The position numbers were made by a program, and so were the translations under genes. The notes below the pieces were generated by a model. It searched no databases. It was not told the DNA's origin and was given only the letters and a program-made list of their open reading frames with translations. Below are positions 16,241 to 26,237 of a DNA stretch of 64,000 nucleotides, piece by piece. Source of the stretch: Agrobacterium cucumeris (GTDB lineage Bacteria; Pseudomonadota; Alphaproteobacteria; Rhizobiales; Rhizobiaceae); the NCBI RefSeq assembly GCF_030036535.1, contig NZ_CP080390.1, positions 124,001 through 188,000 of the forward strand, read 5' to 3'. The number at the start of each line of letters is the position of its first letter. Position 1 is the first letter of the stretch.

Positions 16241-17737
16241 ATGGCCAACCTTATAGAAATGTCGAACATTTCAAAGTCGTTTGGCGGAAGTCTGGCACTG
16301 GATAGAGTGTCGCTGGAGCTCTTGCCGGGTTCCGTCCATGCCCTGATGGGCGAGAATGGCGCTGGCAAATCGACGCTCATGAAGATCCTCGCGGGCGTTC
16401 ACCAGCCTGATAGCGGCGAGATCTTCAAGAACGGACACAAGATCGCCTTCCTCAATCCGAAAGAGGCGCTCGACTTCGGCATATCGACGGTCTTCCAGGA
16501 GATGACGCTTCTGGCGAACCTGACGATCGCCGAAAACATGTTTCTCGGGCGCGAGCCCGTAACGCGCTTCGGCACCGTCGACTACAAACGGATGAATGCC
16601 GAAACCGGAAAGGCGCTGAAAGAGCTGTCGCTCGATCTTGATCCGCGGACGCTGGTTTCGAACCTCACGATTGCCGAACGGCAATTCGTCGAAATCGCCC
16701 ATGGCATCAAAGCCGATGCCTCGATCTTCATTCTCGACGAGCCGACCGCCGCACTCAACGCCGCTGACGTCGAGATCCTCAACAAGCATATCCGCCGACT
16801 GCGCGATGCGGGCAAGGCCCTCGTCTACATCTCGCACCGCATGGATGAAATTTTCCAGATATGCGACACGGTCACGGTTCTGAAAGACGGCAAGCTGATC
16901 GGCACGCGCCCGCTTTCGGAAATGACGCCGACATCGCTGATCGCAATGATGGTCGGCCGGGAATTGAAGGACCTTTTCCCGGCAAGGAACGCCTCGGCAG
17001 CCTGCGAACCGATGCTCGACATCAAGCACTTCAAGATCGGCGCTTCGTCAAAGCCGTTCTCACTGCATGTTTGCAAGGGTGAGATCGTCGCACTTGCCGG
17101 GCTCGAAGGACAGGGTCAGCAAAAACTCCTCCGCTCGCTGGTCGGCAAATTCCAGCCGTTTTCCGGCACGATCACACTGAACGGAAAATCGCTGGCCTTG
17201 CCCGTGCCGAACGAGAACGGTGTGCGCAAGCTGCAGCAGATGGGCGTGGGCTTCATTCCTGAGGACCGCAAGGAGGAAGGCTTGTTCCTCAACCTCCCGA
17301 TCGCGCACAATATCGAGATCGCGCTCCATTCGGCACGAGCAGGATTTTCCCCCGCGAAGAACTATCGCAAGCTCGTTGCCGACACGATCAAGCGGCTCAA
17401 CGTTCGCACGATCAATGCGTCCGCGCCCGTCGGCGCGCTCTCCGGCGGCAATCAGCAGAAGGTCCTGCTTGGCCGCTATATCGCCGCCAATCTCGACATC
17501 CTCCTGATCGAGGAGCCGACGCGCGGTGTCGATATCGGCGCCAAGTCTGAAATCTACAAGCTGCTTCGCGACTTCACGCAGAACGGTGGGGCCGTGCTGG
17601 TCCTGTCGAGAGAAACTGTCGAGCTCATCGGCCTTTGCGATCGCATCTATGTCGTCCATGGCGACACGGTCGTTGCCGACATGCCCGCCGCCAAGGCGAC
17701 CGAGCACGACATCCTCGACGCCGCCTTGAGCGCGTGA
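16241..17737 (+). CDS. CUT2 sugar ABC transporter ATPase (two domains)
   Basis: A 498-residue RbsA/XylG-type ATPase with two nucleotide-binding domains. Domain 1 has GENGAGKSTLM and FILDEPTAALN. Domain 2 has a reduced Walker A (LEGQGQQKLL), as is usual in this family, with LSGGNQQKVLLGRY and LLIEEPTRGVDIG. The ATG at 16241 is preceded by GGGAGGAACG; an upstream ATG at 16202 lies inside the hairpin and is unlikely. It would power import through the two permeases that follow (17760 and 18724). The length is normal. Confidence 0.94.
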   Translation: MANLIEMSNISKSFGGSLALDRVSLELLPGSVHALMGENGAGKSTLMKILAGVHQPDSGEIFKNGHKIAFLNPKEALDFGISTVFQEMTLLANLTIAENMFLGREPVTRFGTVDYKRMNAETGKALKELSLDLDPRTLVSNLTIAERQFVEIAHGIKADASIFILDEPTAALNAADVEILNKHIRRLRDAGKALVYISHRMDEIFQICDTVTVLKDGKLIGTRPLSEMTPTSLIAMMVGRELKDLFPARNASAACEPMLDIKHFKIGASSKPFSLHVCKGEIVALAGLEGQGQQKLLRSLVGKFQPFSGTITLNGKSLALPVPNENGVRKLQQMGVGFIPEDRKEEGLFLNLPIAHNIEIALHSARAGFSPAKNYRKLVADTIKRLNVRTINASAPVGALSGGNQQKVLLGRYIAANLDILLIEEPTRGVDIGAKSEIYKLLRDFTQNGGAVLVLSRETVELIGLCDRIYVVHGDTVVADMPAAKATEHDILDAALSA

Positions 17738-17759
17738 ACGCCAACAGAGAACCAATCCG

Positions 17760-18722
17760 ATGACCAAGACCCTCACAAGACTATTCAAGGGAAATCAGAG
17801 CCGCCAAGGTCTCTGGATCGTTCCCCTGCTGATCACGATCGTTCTCAGCATCGCTCTGATCATTCAGACGGACCAGTTCCTGAACCGGGAAAATCTGTTC
17901 AACCTGGTCGCGCAGGCAATGCCGCTCGTCATCACCGCGGTCGGTCAGCTGTTCGTCATCCTCGTCGGCGGCCTCGACCTGTCCGTCGGCTCGCTGATCA
18001 GCTTCACGACGGCCATCCTCGCGCTGGACGCTCCGGGCTACATCACGATCCCGGCAGTCTTCCTGCTGGCGGCCCTGCTCGGCCTGACCAACGGCATCGT
18101 GATCACTCGTCTCAACGTCCATCCGATCATCGCGACACTGGCGATGCAGTACATCGTCCTCGGCGCTGCGCGCATCTTGCGTCCGGTCTCCGGCGGGACC
18201 ATTCCGGATGTCGTCATCAGCTCGGTCTCGGGGTCGTTCCTCGGCATCCCCATGCCGATATTCTGGGGCATTTGTGTCGCCCTGGTCGCCTGGAAACTGC
18301 TCTACGGCTCGCGGTTCGGCCTGCATCTCTTCGCGATCGGCGGCGGTATTGCCAGCGGCGTCGAAGACGCGACGCGCAACTTCGGTGTTGCCGACAAGCG
18401 CAACGTCATCCTCGCCTATGTTGCCTGCTCGTGCTTCGCAGCCCTTGCTGGCGTGTTCCTGGCCGGCCGCATCGTTTCCGGCGATCCAAATGTCGGGCTT
18501 CTCTTCGAACTCGACGCGATCACCGCCGTCGCCATTGGCGGCACGCAACTCTCCGGCGGCGTCGGCAGCCTGCAGGGAACGATTATCGGAGCCCTGGTAC
18601 TGGCGCTCCTCTCCAACGGCATGAACCTGGTCAACGTTTCGCCGTTCATTCAGACGGCGATCAAGGGCGGCATCCTGCTCCTTGTCGTCGGTTTCCAGAC
18701 ACGCAAGAAGATGGGGCTCTAA
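17760..18722 (+). CDS. CUT2 sugar ABC transporter permease 1
   Basis: A 320-residue RbsC-family inner-membrane permease with many hydrophobic helices. Family marks are VGQLFVILVGGLDLSVGSL near residue 70 and AVAIGGTQLSGGVGSLQGT near residue 265. It starts 22 bp after the ATPase and ends one base before the second permease. Two different permeases imply a heterodimeric channel, as in the YtfT/YjfF type systems. Confidence 0.93.
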   Translation: MTKTLTRLFKGNQSRQGLWIVPLLITIVLSIALIIQTDQFLNRENLFNLVAQAMPLVITAVGQLFVILVGGLDLSVGSLISFTTAILALDAPGYITIPAVFLLAALLGLTNGIVITRLNVHPIIATLAMQYIVLGAARILRPVSGGTIPDVVISSVSGSFLGIPMPIFWGICVALVAWKLLYGSRFGLHLFAIGGGIASGVEDATRNFGVADKRNVILAYVACSCFAALAGVFLAGRIVSGDPNVGLLFELDAITAVAIGGTQLSGGVGSLQGTIIGALVLALLSNGMNLVNVSPFIQTAIKGGILLLVVGFQTRKKMGL

Positions 18723-18723
18723 G

Positions 18724-19677
18724 ATGTCAGCCTTCGCAAAAAATCCCGCAATTCAGCGAATGCTTAAGATTGCGCCCGCCTATTATGTCTTTGCATTGCT
18801 GCTGATCGTCCTGTGGGTCTCGCGCCCGCAGATGCTGAACGCAAATGTCATGGGCATCTTCATTCGCCAGGTCGCCCCGCTCGGCGTCCTCGTTCTCGGG
18901 CAGTTGCTCGTCATGCGGGTCAAAAGTATCGACCTCGCCGGCGGCGGCGTCATCCTGCTCGTCAACTACTTCATCTCGTCCGGCCAGTTTCCCGGAATGT
19001 CGGCGACCGGTTTCGTGCTGCTCGCGCTCTTCACGGGCACCGCGATCGGGCTGTTCAACGGTTTCATGGTGGGCAAGCGCCGCGTCTCGGCTGTTATCGT
19101 GACGCTTGCGGTCAGCATCATCCTCGTTGGTGCCGTGCAGTTCCTGTCGAGCGGCAAGCCGCCGGGTAACGTGCCGAGCTACTTCAACGATATCTATAAC
19201 GTCAAACTCGGCCCGCTGCCCCTCCCGGTCCTGTTCTGGGTGGTGCTGACCACGCTGCTGTCCCTGCTTCTGTCGAGAACGGTGTTCGGCCGTTACGTGA
19301 CCTCGGTCGGCGCAAACGCGGAAGCAGCGCATTTCTCAGGCGTACCCGTCGAACGCACCGTCGTCGTGGCGCATACGCTGGCAGGCCTGATCGCCGGCAT
19401 CGCGGCTCTCGTTCAAACGGCTTCGATCGCAGTCGGAAGCGTTCGCGTCGGCCTGGATCTGCCGATCCTTTCTGTTGCCGCAACCATTCTCGGCGGCGTG
19501 GTCTTCGGCCGCGGCGAAGGCGGCGTCTGGGGACCGTTCTTTGGTGTCCTTTCGTTCGCGCTCCTCTTTGTCGTGATGACGTCGTTCGGCGTCAGCGACT
19601 CCGGGAAGCTCATCGCGCAAGGCCTCATCATTCTCCTTGCGGCCATTTTCTACGGCCTCAAGGCGCGTACCAACTAG
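18724..19677 (+). CDS. CUT2 sugar ABC transporter permease 2
   Basis: A 317-residue RbsC-family permease. Motifs are LGVLVLGQLLVMRVKSIDLA, where relatives have GGxDLS, and AATILGGVVFGRGEGGVWG near the end, the counterpart of the GG..L.GG.G loop. The ATG at 18724 directly follows the first permease stop; an upstream ATG at 18682 lies inside that gene. It is the likely partner of the preceding permease. Confidence 0.92.
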   Translation: MSAFAKNPAIQRMLKIAPAYYVFALLLIVLWVSRPQMLNANVMGIFIRQVAPLGVLVLGQLLVMRVKSIDLAGGGVILLVNYFISSGQFPGMSATGFVLLALFTGTAIGLFNGFMVGKRRVSAVIVTLAVSIILVGAVQFLSSGKPPGNVPSYFNDIYNVKLGPLPLPVLFWVVLTTLLSLLLSRTVFGRYVTSVGANAEAAHFSGVPVERTVVVAHTLAGLIAGIAALVQTASIAVGSVRVGLDLPILSVAATILGGVVFGRGEGGVWGPFFGVLSFALLFVVMTSFGVSDSGKLIAQGLIILLAAIFYGLKARTN

Positions 19678-19699
19678 TCGTCATCGGAGGAGTAATGAC

Positions 19700-20383
19700 A
19701 TGGCAGAAAGCCGCTCGATATTGTGTTTTGGGGACTCACTGACATGGGGATGGATTCCGGTACCCGAGTCGTCGCCGACACTCAGATACCCCTTTGAACA
19801 ACGCTGGACCGGCGCAATGGCCGCAGCACTCGGTGACGGCTATACGATCATCGAGGAAGGCTTAAGCGCCCGCACCACGAGCGTCGAGGATCCGAACGAT
19901 CCCAGGCTGAACGGCAGCGCCTATCTGCCGATGGCGCTCGCCAGCCACCTGCCGCTCGATCTCGTCATCATCCTGCTCGGCACCAACGACACCAAGTCGT
20001 ATTTCCGCCGCACGCCTTACGAGATCGCCAACGGCATGGGCAAGCTTGCGGGACAGGTTCTGACTTCGGCCGGCGGCATCGGCACGCCCTATCCTGCCCC
20101 GAAGCTTCTGATCGTCTCGCCGCCGCCGCTCGCTCCCATGCCTGACCCATGGTTCGAAGGCATGTTCGGCGGTGGCTACGAAAAGTCCGTCGAACTTTCA
20201 AAGCAGTACAAGGCGCTCGCCAACTTCCTGAAGGTCGACTTTCTCGACGCCGGCGAGTTCGTCAAGACCGATGGCTGCGATGGCATCCATTTCTCGGCTG
20301 ACACGAATATCACGCTCGGCCAGGCAATCGCAGAAAAGGTCAAGGCGATTTTCTCTCAAGAGGCGAAGAAAGCTGTGGCCTAG
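19700..20383 (+). CDS. SGNH/GDSL esterase 2, MsAcT/arylesterase-like
   Basis: A 227-residue SGNH hydrolase. Its text follows the mycobacterial arylesterase/acyltransferase MsAcT closely: LCFGDSLTWGW (Ser), EEGLSARTTSVEDPNDPRLN, LPLDLVIILLGTNDTKSYF (Asn), YPAPKLLIVSPPPLAPMP, and DGIHFSAD (Asp/His). That group hydrolyses short acyl, mainly acetyl, esters and can also transfer acetyl to alcohols; this is known for the family, not shown for this protein. The ATG at 19700 has GGAGGAG upstream. No signal peptide, so it is cytoplasmic. It sits between the importer and glycerol kinase, which fits release of acetate and glycerol from an imported ester. Confidence 0.93.
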   Translation: MAESRSILCFGDSLTWGWIPVPESSPTLRYPFEQRWTGAMAAALGDGYTIIEEGLSARTTSVEDPNDPRLNGSAYLPMALASHLPLDLVIILLGTNDTKSYFRRTPYEIANGMGKLAGQVLTSAGGIGTPYPAPKLLIVSPPPLAPMPDPWFEGMFGGGYEKSVELSKQYKALANFLKVDFLDAGEFVKTDGCDGIHFSADTNITLGQAIAEKVKAIFSQEAKKAVA

Positions 20384-20400
20384 CAGCGTTCCGTCGCCGG

Positions 20401-20433
20401 CCGCCAGGCGCCATCCTCCCAGGCGGCTGGCGG
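20401..20433 (+). terminator. Possible attenuator hairpin before glpK
   Basis: CCGCCAG at 20401-20407 can pair with CTGGCGG at 20427-20433, followed by TCCTTTTCC. The T-tract is weak. It could partly reduce read-through from the importer genes into glpK or only stabilise the message. Confidence 0.35.
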
Positions 20434-20464
20434 TCCTTTTCCGCAAACAAGATTTGAGGCTCCC

Positions 20465-21967
20465 ATGACCGGCTATGTTCTGGCGATCGACCAGGGGACG
20501 ACGTCCTCCCGAGCCATCGTTTACGGCCCCGATGCCCAGCCGATCGCGATCGATCAAAAAGAGATATCACAGTCGTTTCCGAAGTCGGGTTGGGTCGAGC
20601 ACGACGCCACCGAAATCTGGGATTCTGTTGTTGAGACCTCCCGTACCGCTCTCGCGCGAGCCGGCATCGAGGCGCGCGACGTTGCGGCGATCGGCATCAC
20701 CAATCAGCGCGAAACCTGCCTCATCTGGGAGCGGTCGACGGGCAAGCCGATCCATCCGGCGATCGTCTGGCAGGATCGCCGCACCTTCGGCGCATGCGAG
20801 GTCCTTCGCGCAGACGGGTTTGGCCCGCTGATACAGGAAAAGACCGGCCTTCTGCTCGATCCCTATTTCTCCGCCACCAAGATCGCCTGGATCCTCGACA
20901 ATGTCGACGGCGCGCGGCGTGCGGCCGAGAATGGCCAGCTGCTGTGCGGCACGATCGACACTTATCTCACCTGGATGCTCACCGGCGGCGCCGTGCACGC
21001 GACGGACGCCACCAACGCGTCGCGCACCTCGCTGTTCGATATTCGTCAGAATCGCTGGGACGACGAATTGCTGGGCGCCTTCAGAGTCCCGCGGGCTCTC
21101 TTGCCCGAGGTCAAGGATTGTGCCGACGATTTCGGCCAGACGGTTGCCGCCCATTTCGGCGCTCAAATTCCAATCCGGGCGCTCGCGGGCGACCAGCAGG
21201 CGGCTCTGCTTGGTCAGGCCTGCCTGAAGCCCGGAATGCTCAAATCGACCTATGGCACGGGCTGCTTCGTGGTCCTGAACACCGGCGATCAGATCGTCAG
21301 ATCGTCCAATCGTCTGCTGTCGACCATTGGCTATCGCCTCAATGGCAAAACGACTTATGCACTTGAGGGTTCGATCTTCATGGCGGGTGCCGCGGTTCAA
21401 TGGCTGCGCGACTCCCTGAAGCTCATCAAGGCGGCCGACGAGACGGGCCGTCTCGCGCATCTGGCCGACGAACAGGAAGACGTTTACCTGGTGCCGGCAT
21501 TCACCGGGCTCGGCGCGCCGCACTGGAATTCGCAAGCCCGTGGCGCGATTTTCGGCCTAACGAGAGGCACGGGGATCGCCGAGCTTTCGCGGGCGACGCT
21601 GGAATCCGTCTGCTACCAGACGCGCGATCTCCTCGAGGCGATGGCCTCCGATTACCCGATGGACGTCAGGGGTGCGACCCTGCGCGTCGATGGCGGCCTG
21701 TCGGGCAGCGATTGGGCCATGCAGGCGCTGGCCGATTGCCTCGGAAGCGTCATCGAGCGGTCGCAAAGCCAGGAAGCGACAGCTTACGGAGTTGCGGCAC
21801 TCGCCGGCGCGCAAGCGGGCGTCTGGCCCGATCTTCAGACCTTTGCCGCGAACTGGAAGGCAAAGCGCAGCTTCACCCCCAACCTCAACACTGACGAGCG
21901 GGCGCGACGCTATCGGAAATGGCGCGCCGCCGTTGCAAGCACGCTTTCCTATGCGGCAACGGCGTGA
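20465..21967 (+). CDS. glpK: Glycerol kinase
   Basis: A 500-residue FGGY-family kinase making sn-glycerol 3-phosphate from glycerol and ATP. The N-terminus [15 protein letters not shown] is diagnostic, as are [49 protein letters not shown] and the FGGY signature region FTGLGAPHW. The length matches GlpK (about 500). It is followed 17 bp later by glpD, giving the full glycerol to dihydroxyacetone phosphate route. No glycerol facilitator or glycosidase is present nearby, so glycerol is probably released inside the cell from an imported ester. Confidence 0.95.
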   Translation: MTGYVLAIDQGTTSSRAIVYGPDAQPIAIDQKEISQSFPKSGWVEHDATEIWDSVVETSRTALARAGIEARDVAAIGITNQRETCLIWERSTGKPIHPAIVWQDRRTFGACEVLRADGFGPLIQEKTGLLLDPYFSATKIAWILDNVDGARRAAENGQLLCGTIDTYLTWMLTGGAVHATDATNASRTSLFDIRQNRWDDELLGAFRVPRALLPEVKDCADDFGQTVAAHFGAQIPIRALAGDQQAALLGQACLKPGMLKSTYGTGCFVVLNTGDQIVRSSNRLLSTIGYRLNGKTTYALEGSIFMAGAAVQWLRDSLKLIKAADETGRLAHLADEQEDVYLVPAFTGLGAPHWNSQARGAIFGLTRGTGIAELSRATLESVCYQTRDLLEAMASDYPMDVRGATLRVDGGLSGSDWAMQALADCLGSVIERSQSQEATAYGVAALAGAQAGVWPDLQTFAANWKAKRSFTPNLNTDERARRYRKWRAAVASTLSYAATA

Positions 21968-21984
21968 CGTTACGGGAGACCGAC

Positions 21985-23520
21985 ATGGCAGATAAGATCC
22001 ACGACCTGTTCGTAATCGGCGGCGGCATCAACGGTTGCGGGATCGCGCGCGACGCGGTCGGTCGCGGCTATTCGGTCGCGTTGGCGGAGATGAACGACTT
22101 TGCATCCGGCACATCATCGGGTGCCACCAAGCTCATCCATGGGGGCCTGCGTTATCTCGAACATTACGAGTTCCGGCTGGTGCGTGAATCGCTGATGGAG
22201 CGCGAAGTGCTCTGGGCGATGGCGCCGCACATCATCTGGCCGATGCGCTTCGTGCTGCCCTACCAGAAAGGCGGCATCCGCCCCGCGTGGCTGATCCGGC
22301 TCGGGCTCTTCCTTTACGACCATCTCGGCGGCCGCAAGCTGCTGCCGCCGACGGCGGTACTCGACATGCGCCGCGACGAGGCGGCCAAACCGCTGAAGGC
22401 GCTCTTCTCCAAGGCGTTTGAATATTCCGACGGCTGGGTCGACGATGCCCGCCTCGTGGTGCTCAATGCCCGCGACGCCAGCGACAAGGGCGCGCTGATC
22501 ATGCCGCGCACCAAGGTTGTCTCGGCGCGGCGCGAGAACGGGCTCTGGACGATCGAGACGGTGGATACGGTCTCCGGGATCGCGGCGGTTCACCGCGCAC
22601 GCATGCTCGTCAATGCGGCCGGTCCCTGGGTCGACCATGTGATCCGCGGCGCCTTCGGCAAGAATGAGGCGCGCAACGTCCGTCTCGTCCAAGGCAGCCA
22701 TATCGTGGTCAAGAAGAAGTTCGAGGGGCCGCGGGCCTATTTCTTCCAGAACCCCGACAATCGCATCATCTTTGCCATTCCCTATGAGGACGAGTTCACG
22801 CTGATCGGCACCACCGATCGCGACTTCAGCGGCGATCCGAAGGACGTCAGGATCTCGCAGGAGGAGACGGAATACCTCTGCAAGGCGGCGAGCGAATATT
22901 TCAAGGAGCCGGTCAGGCAGGACGATATCGTCTGGACCTATGCAGGGATCCGCCCGCTTTTCGACGACGGCGCCACCAAGGCGCAGGAGGCAACCCGCGA
23001 CTATGTGCTGAAGCTTGACGGCTTCGTCGGCAGCGAGGTCAACAGGGCTCCGCTCCTCAACGTCTTCGGCGGCAAGCTCACCACCTACCGGCGTCTGGCA
23101 GAGCACGCGTTGGAGAAGATCGGTGAGGCGATCGGCACCAAGGGGGCTCCCTGGACGGCCAAGAGCCATCTGCCGGGCGGCGACTTTCCGGTTCAAGGCT
23201 ACGAGGCGGAGGTCACCAAGCTTCACAAGGCCTATCCATTCCTCGCCGCTTCGCATGCGCGCCGGCTTGTCCGCCGCTATGGCACAAGAGCATCCGTCCT
23301 TCTCGGCACTGCCGGGAAAATCGAGGATCTCGGCCGGTTGTTCGGGTCCGATCTCTACGAAGCCGAAGTGCTCTACCTGATGGCGCACGAATGGGCGCGC
23401 ACGACGAATGACATTCTCTGGAGACGCTCGAAGAAGGGACTGCATCTCAGCCACAGCGAAGTGGCCCTTCTCGACCAATTCATTTCTGAGATCATCCAGC
23501 GGCAGGTTGCCGCGCAGTGA
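21985..23520 (+). CDS. glpD: Aerobic glycerol-3-phosphate dehydrogenase
   Basis: A 511-residue FAD-dependent, membrane-associated dehydrogenase converting glycerol 3-phosphate to dihydroxyacetone phosphate and passing electrons to quinone. The FAD-binding GxGxxG is in FVIGGGINGCGIARDA, with the GlpD signatures SSGATKLIHGGLRYLE, GPWVDHVI, LIGTTDRDF, YAGIRPLFDD and NVFGGKLTTYRRLAE. I set the start at the ATG at 21985 with GGGAGAC upstream; the longer frame overlaps glpK. The length is normal. Confidence 0.95.
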   Translation: MADKIHDLFVIGGGINGCGIARDAVGRGYSVALAEMNDFASGTSSGATKLIHGGLRYLEHYEFRLVRESLMEREVLWAMAPHIIWPMRFVLPYQKGGIRPAWLIRLGLFLYDHLGGRKLLPPTAVLDMRRDEAAKPLKALFSKAFEYSDGWVDDARLVVLNARDASDKGALIMPRTKVVSARRENGLWTIETVDTVSGIAAVHRARMLVNAAGPWVDHVIRGAFGKNEARNVRLVQGSHIVVKKKFEGPRAYFFQNPDNRIIFAIPYEDEFTLIGTTDRDFSGDPKDVRISQEETEYLCKAASEYFKEPVRQDDIVWTYAGIRPLFDDGATKAQEATRDYVLKLDGFVGSEVNRAPLLNVFGGKLTTYRRLAEHALEKIGEAIGTKGAPWTAKSHLPGGDFPVQGYEAEVTKLHKAYPFLAASHARRLVRRYGTRASVLLGTAGKIEDLGRLFGSDLYEAEVLYLMAHEWARTTNDILWRRSKKGLHLSHSEVALLDQFISEIIQRQVAAQ

Positions 23521-23585
23521 GATTTTTCGGCGGGCCGTAGCGCATCGATCATGCCGGCCGGCCGCCTGACATTTGAGGAGTTTTG

Positions 23586-25544
23586 ATGTCGGACAAGATT
23601 TATCCGGTCACCAAACCGGTGGAGAGCCATGCGCTGATCAATAAGGCCGAGTACCAGGAATGGTACGAGGAGAGTGTCGCTAGCCCCGAGCAGTTCTGGG
23701 GCAAACACGGCAAGCGCATCGACTGGTTCAAGCCTTACACCCGCGTAAAGGACACCTCTTTTACCGGGGATGTCTCGATCAAATGGTTCGAGGACGGTGA
23801 GACCAATGTCTCCTACAACTGCATCGACCGGCACCTCGCAACAAACGGTGATCAGGTCGCCATCATATGGGAAGGTGACGATCCATCGCTCGACAGGAAG
23901 GTCACCTACCGCGAGCTTTACGAGCACGTCTGTCGTATGGCGAACGTCTTGAAGAAGCACGGGGTCAAGAAGGGCGATCGTGTCACTATCTACATGCCGA
24001 TGGTGCCGGAAGCGGCCTATGCGATGCTCGCCTGCGCCCGCATCGGCGCAATCCATTCCGTGGTGTTTGGCGGCTTCAGTCCCGAGGCGCTGGGTGGCCG
24101 CATCGTCGATTGTGAATCGACCTTCGTCATCACCTGCGATGAGGGCCTGCGCGGCGGCAAGCCGGTTCCGTTGAAAGCCAATGTCGACAAGGCGATCGAC
24201 ATCGCCGCGCGCGGTCATGTCATGGTCAAGAACGTGCTCGTCATCCGCCGCACCGGCAGCCCGCTCAGTTGGGCGCCGGGCCGCGACCTCTGGCATCACG
24301 AGGAAGCAGCCACTGTTTCGGCCGACTGCCCGCCCGAGCCAATGAACGCCGAGGATCCACTGTTCATCCTCTATACTTCAGGCTCGACCGGCAAACCGAA
24401 GGGCGTTCTCCACACCACCGGCGGCTATCTCGTCTACGCCTCGATGACCCACGAATATGTCTTCGATTACCAGCACGGCGATATCTACTGGTGCACTGCC
24501 GACGTCGGCTGGGTCACGGGACACTCCTATATCGTCTACGGACCGCTCGCCAACTGCGCAACGACGCTGATGTTCGAGGGGATCCCGACATTCCCCGATG
24601 CCGGCCGGTTCTGGGATGTGATCGATAAGCACAAGGTCAACATCTTCTATACCGCCCCGACCGCAATCCGTTCGCTGATGGGCGCCGGCGATGATTTCGT
24701 CAAACGATCCAGCCGATCCAGCCTGTGGTTGCTTGGCTCGGTCGGCGAGCCGATCAACCCCGAAGCCTGGGAATGGTACTATCACACGGTCGGCGACGGG
24801 CGCTGCCCTGTTGTCGATACCTGGTGGCAGACGGAAACCGGCGGCATCATGATCACGCCGCTGCCGGGTGCGACCGACCTGAAGCCAGGCTCGGCCACTC
24901 GGCCCTTCTTCGGCATCAGGCCGGAGCTCGTCGATGCCGAAGGCAAGCTCATCGAAGGGGCCGCCGACGGCAATCTCTGCATCGCCGACAGCTGGCCAGG
25001 TCAGGCGCGTTCCGTCTATGGCGATCACAAGCGCTTCATCCAGACCTACTTCTCCACCTACGAGGGCAAGTATTTCACCGGCGACGGCTGTCGCCGTGAT
25101 GCCGACGGCTATTATTGGATCACAGGTCGCGTCGACGACGTCCTCAATGTCTCCGGCCACCGGCTGGGGACGGCGGAAGTCGAGTCCGCCCTGGTTTCGC
25201 ATCACCTCGTGTCCGAAGCCGCTGTCGTCGGCTATCCACACAACATCAAGGGCCAGGGCATCTATTGCTATGTCACGCTGATGGCGGGCAGCGAAGGGTC
25301 CGAGGAGTTGCGCCAGCAGCTGGTCAAGCATGTCCGCGCGGAAATCGGCCCGATCGCGTCGCCTGATAAGATCCAGTTCGCGCCGGGCCTGCCGAAGACC
25401 CGCTCGGGAAAGATCATGCGCCGCATTCTGCGCAAGATCGCCGAGGACGATTTCGGGTCGCTCGGCGACACCTCGACGCTTGCCGATCCCGCTGTCGTCG
25501 ACGATCTGATCGTCAACCGCCAGAACAGGGCCGAGGCGGCCTAG
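23586..25544 (+). CDS. acs: Acetyl-CoA synthetase (AMP-forming)
   Basis: A 652-residue ANL-superfamily enzyme: acetate + ATP + CoA to acetyl-CoA + AMP + PPi. Visible are the P-loop-like [23 protein letters not shown], the hinge region [18 protein letters not shown] and the C-terminal [16 protein letters not shown] with the regulatory lysine that is acetylated in Acs proteins. Length and motif order are those of true Acs rather than a longer-chain ligase. GAGGAG lies before the ATG. In this operon it would use the acetate released by the SGNH esterases. Its AMP product explains the adenylate kinase gene that follows. Confidence 0.95.
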   Translation: MSDKIYPVTKPVESHALINKAEYQEWYEESVASPEQFWGKHGKRIDWFKPYTRVKDTSFTGDVSIKWFEDGETNVSYNCIDRHLATNGDQVAIIWEGDDPSLDRKVTYRELYEHVCRMANVLKKHGVKKGDRVTIYMPMVPEAAYAMLACARIGAIHSVVFGGFSPEALGGRIVDCESTFVITCDEGLRGGKPVPLKANVDKAIDIAARGHVMVKNVLVIRRTGSPLSWAPGRDLWHHEEAATVSADCPPEPMNAEDPLFILYTSGSTGKPKGVLHTTGGYLVYASMTHEYVFDYQHGDIYWCTADVGWVTGHSYIVYGPLANCATTLMFEGIPTFPDAGRFWDVIDKHKVNIFYTAPTAIRSLMGAGDDFVKRSSRSSLWLLGSVGEPINPEAWEWYYHTVGDGRCPVVDTWWQTETGGIMITPLPGATDLKPGSATRPFFGIRPELVDAEGKLIEGAADGNLCIADSWPGQARSVYGDHKRFIQTYFSTYEGKYFTGDGCRRDADGYYWITGRVDDVLNVSGHRLGTAEVESALVSHHLVSEAAVVGYPHNIKGQGIYCYVTLMAGSEGSEELRQQLVKHVRAEIGPIASPDKIQFAPGLPKTRSGKIMRRILRKIAEDDFGSLGDTSTLADPAVVDDLIVNRQNRAEAA

Positions 25545-25565
25545 ACCGAAGGAAAGGACTATCCC

Positions 25566-26150
25566 ATGAGACTGATCCTGATGGGCCCGCCCGGGTCCGG
25601 CAAGGGGACCCAAGCCAAGCGCATCTGCGAAAAGCTCGGCATCCCGCATCTATCGACCGGCGATATCCTCCGGGCCGAGGTCAAGGCGGGAACGCCCCTC
25701 GGTTTGGCGGTCGCGGCCACCATGGCAGCCGGCGGGCTCGTTTCCGACGATACCGTCTCGGCGATCGTCGCCAACCGGATTGCCAGTCCGGAAGCTCAGC
25801 GCGGATTCGTACTCGACGGGTTTCCGCGCACGATTTCGCAGGCGGCGTCGTTGGATCAATCGCTCGGGGAGCATTCCCTGACTGCTGTCATCGAGCTCGT
25901 CGTCCCGGAGGAAGAACTTTACGACCGCATCTGCCGAAGGGCGGCAGAGTCTGCCGGCGCACAACGCGCCGATGACAATGCGGCGACATTGGAACTGCGC
26001 CTCAAGGCGTATCGGGCCGAGACCCTTTCGGTGAGCGAGTTCTACAAGGGTCGGTCGCCCTACTTTCAGGTCGACGGCCTCGCCGTTCCCGAGGAAGTGA
26101 CCGCCCGGATTCTGGAGATCCTGGAGTCGGCCGCGGCCGAATATTCCTGA
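25566..26150 (+). CDS. adk: Adenylate kinase (short type)
   Basis: A 194-residue adenylate kinase. The P-loop is GPPGSGKGTQAK, with HLSTGDILRAEV and FVLDGFPRTISQA as further signatures. The LID is the short form without zinc cysteines. It catalyses AMP + ATP to 2 ADP. It lies 21 bp after acs and probably recycles the AMP made by acetate activation. It is unlikely to be the only adenylate kinase of the cell, since the housekeeping gene normally lies in the ribosomal protein operon; this would be a dedicated plasmid copy. Confidence 0.94.
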   Translation: MRLILMGPPGSGKGTQAKRICEKLGIPHLSTGDILRAEVKAGTPLGLAVAATMAAGGLVSDDTVSAIVANRIASPEAQRGFVLDGFPRTISQAASLDQSLGEHSLTAVIELVVPEEELYDRICRRAAESAGAQRADDNAATLELRLKAYRAETLSVSEFYKGRSPYFQVDGLAVPEEVTARILEILESAAAEYS

Positions 26151-26181
26151 GACATTACTAATTCGAGATCAATTTTACCGG

Positions 26182-26209
26182 ATATTCATTCACTCAGAAT
26201 AATTATTAT
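26182..26209. promoter_or_regulatory. Candidate ROK operator (site 2) before the chemoreceptor gene
   Basis: It contains ATTC-N5-GAAT (26188-26200 region) overlapping the palindrome AATAATTATT, in the same arrangement as at 14861-14888. It starts about 30 bp after the adk stop and ends about 30 bp before the chemoreceptor ATG, so it should govern an internal promoter. AT-rich hexamers inside it could serve as the -10 box. Confidence 0.7.
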
Positions 26210-26237
26210 GGGACCTCGTTATCTTGGGTGGAGAATC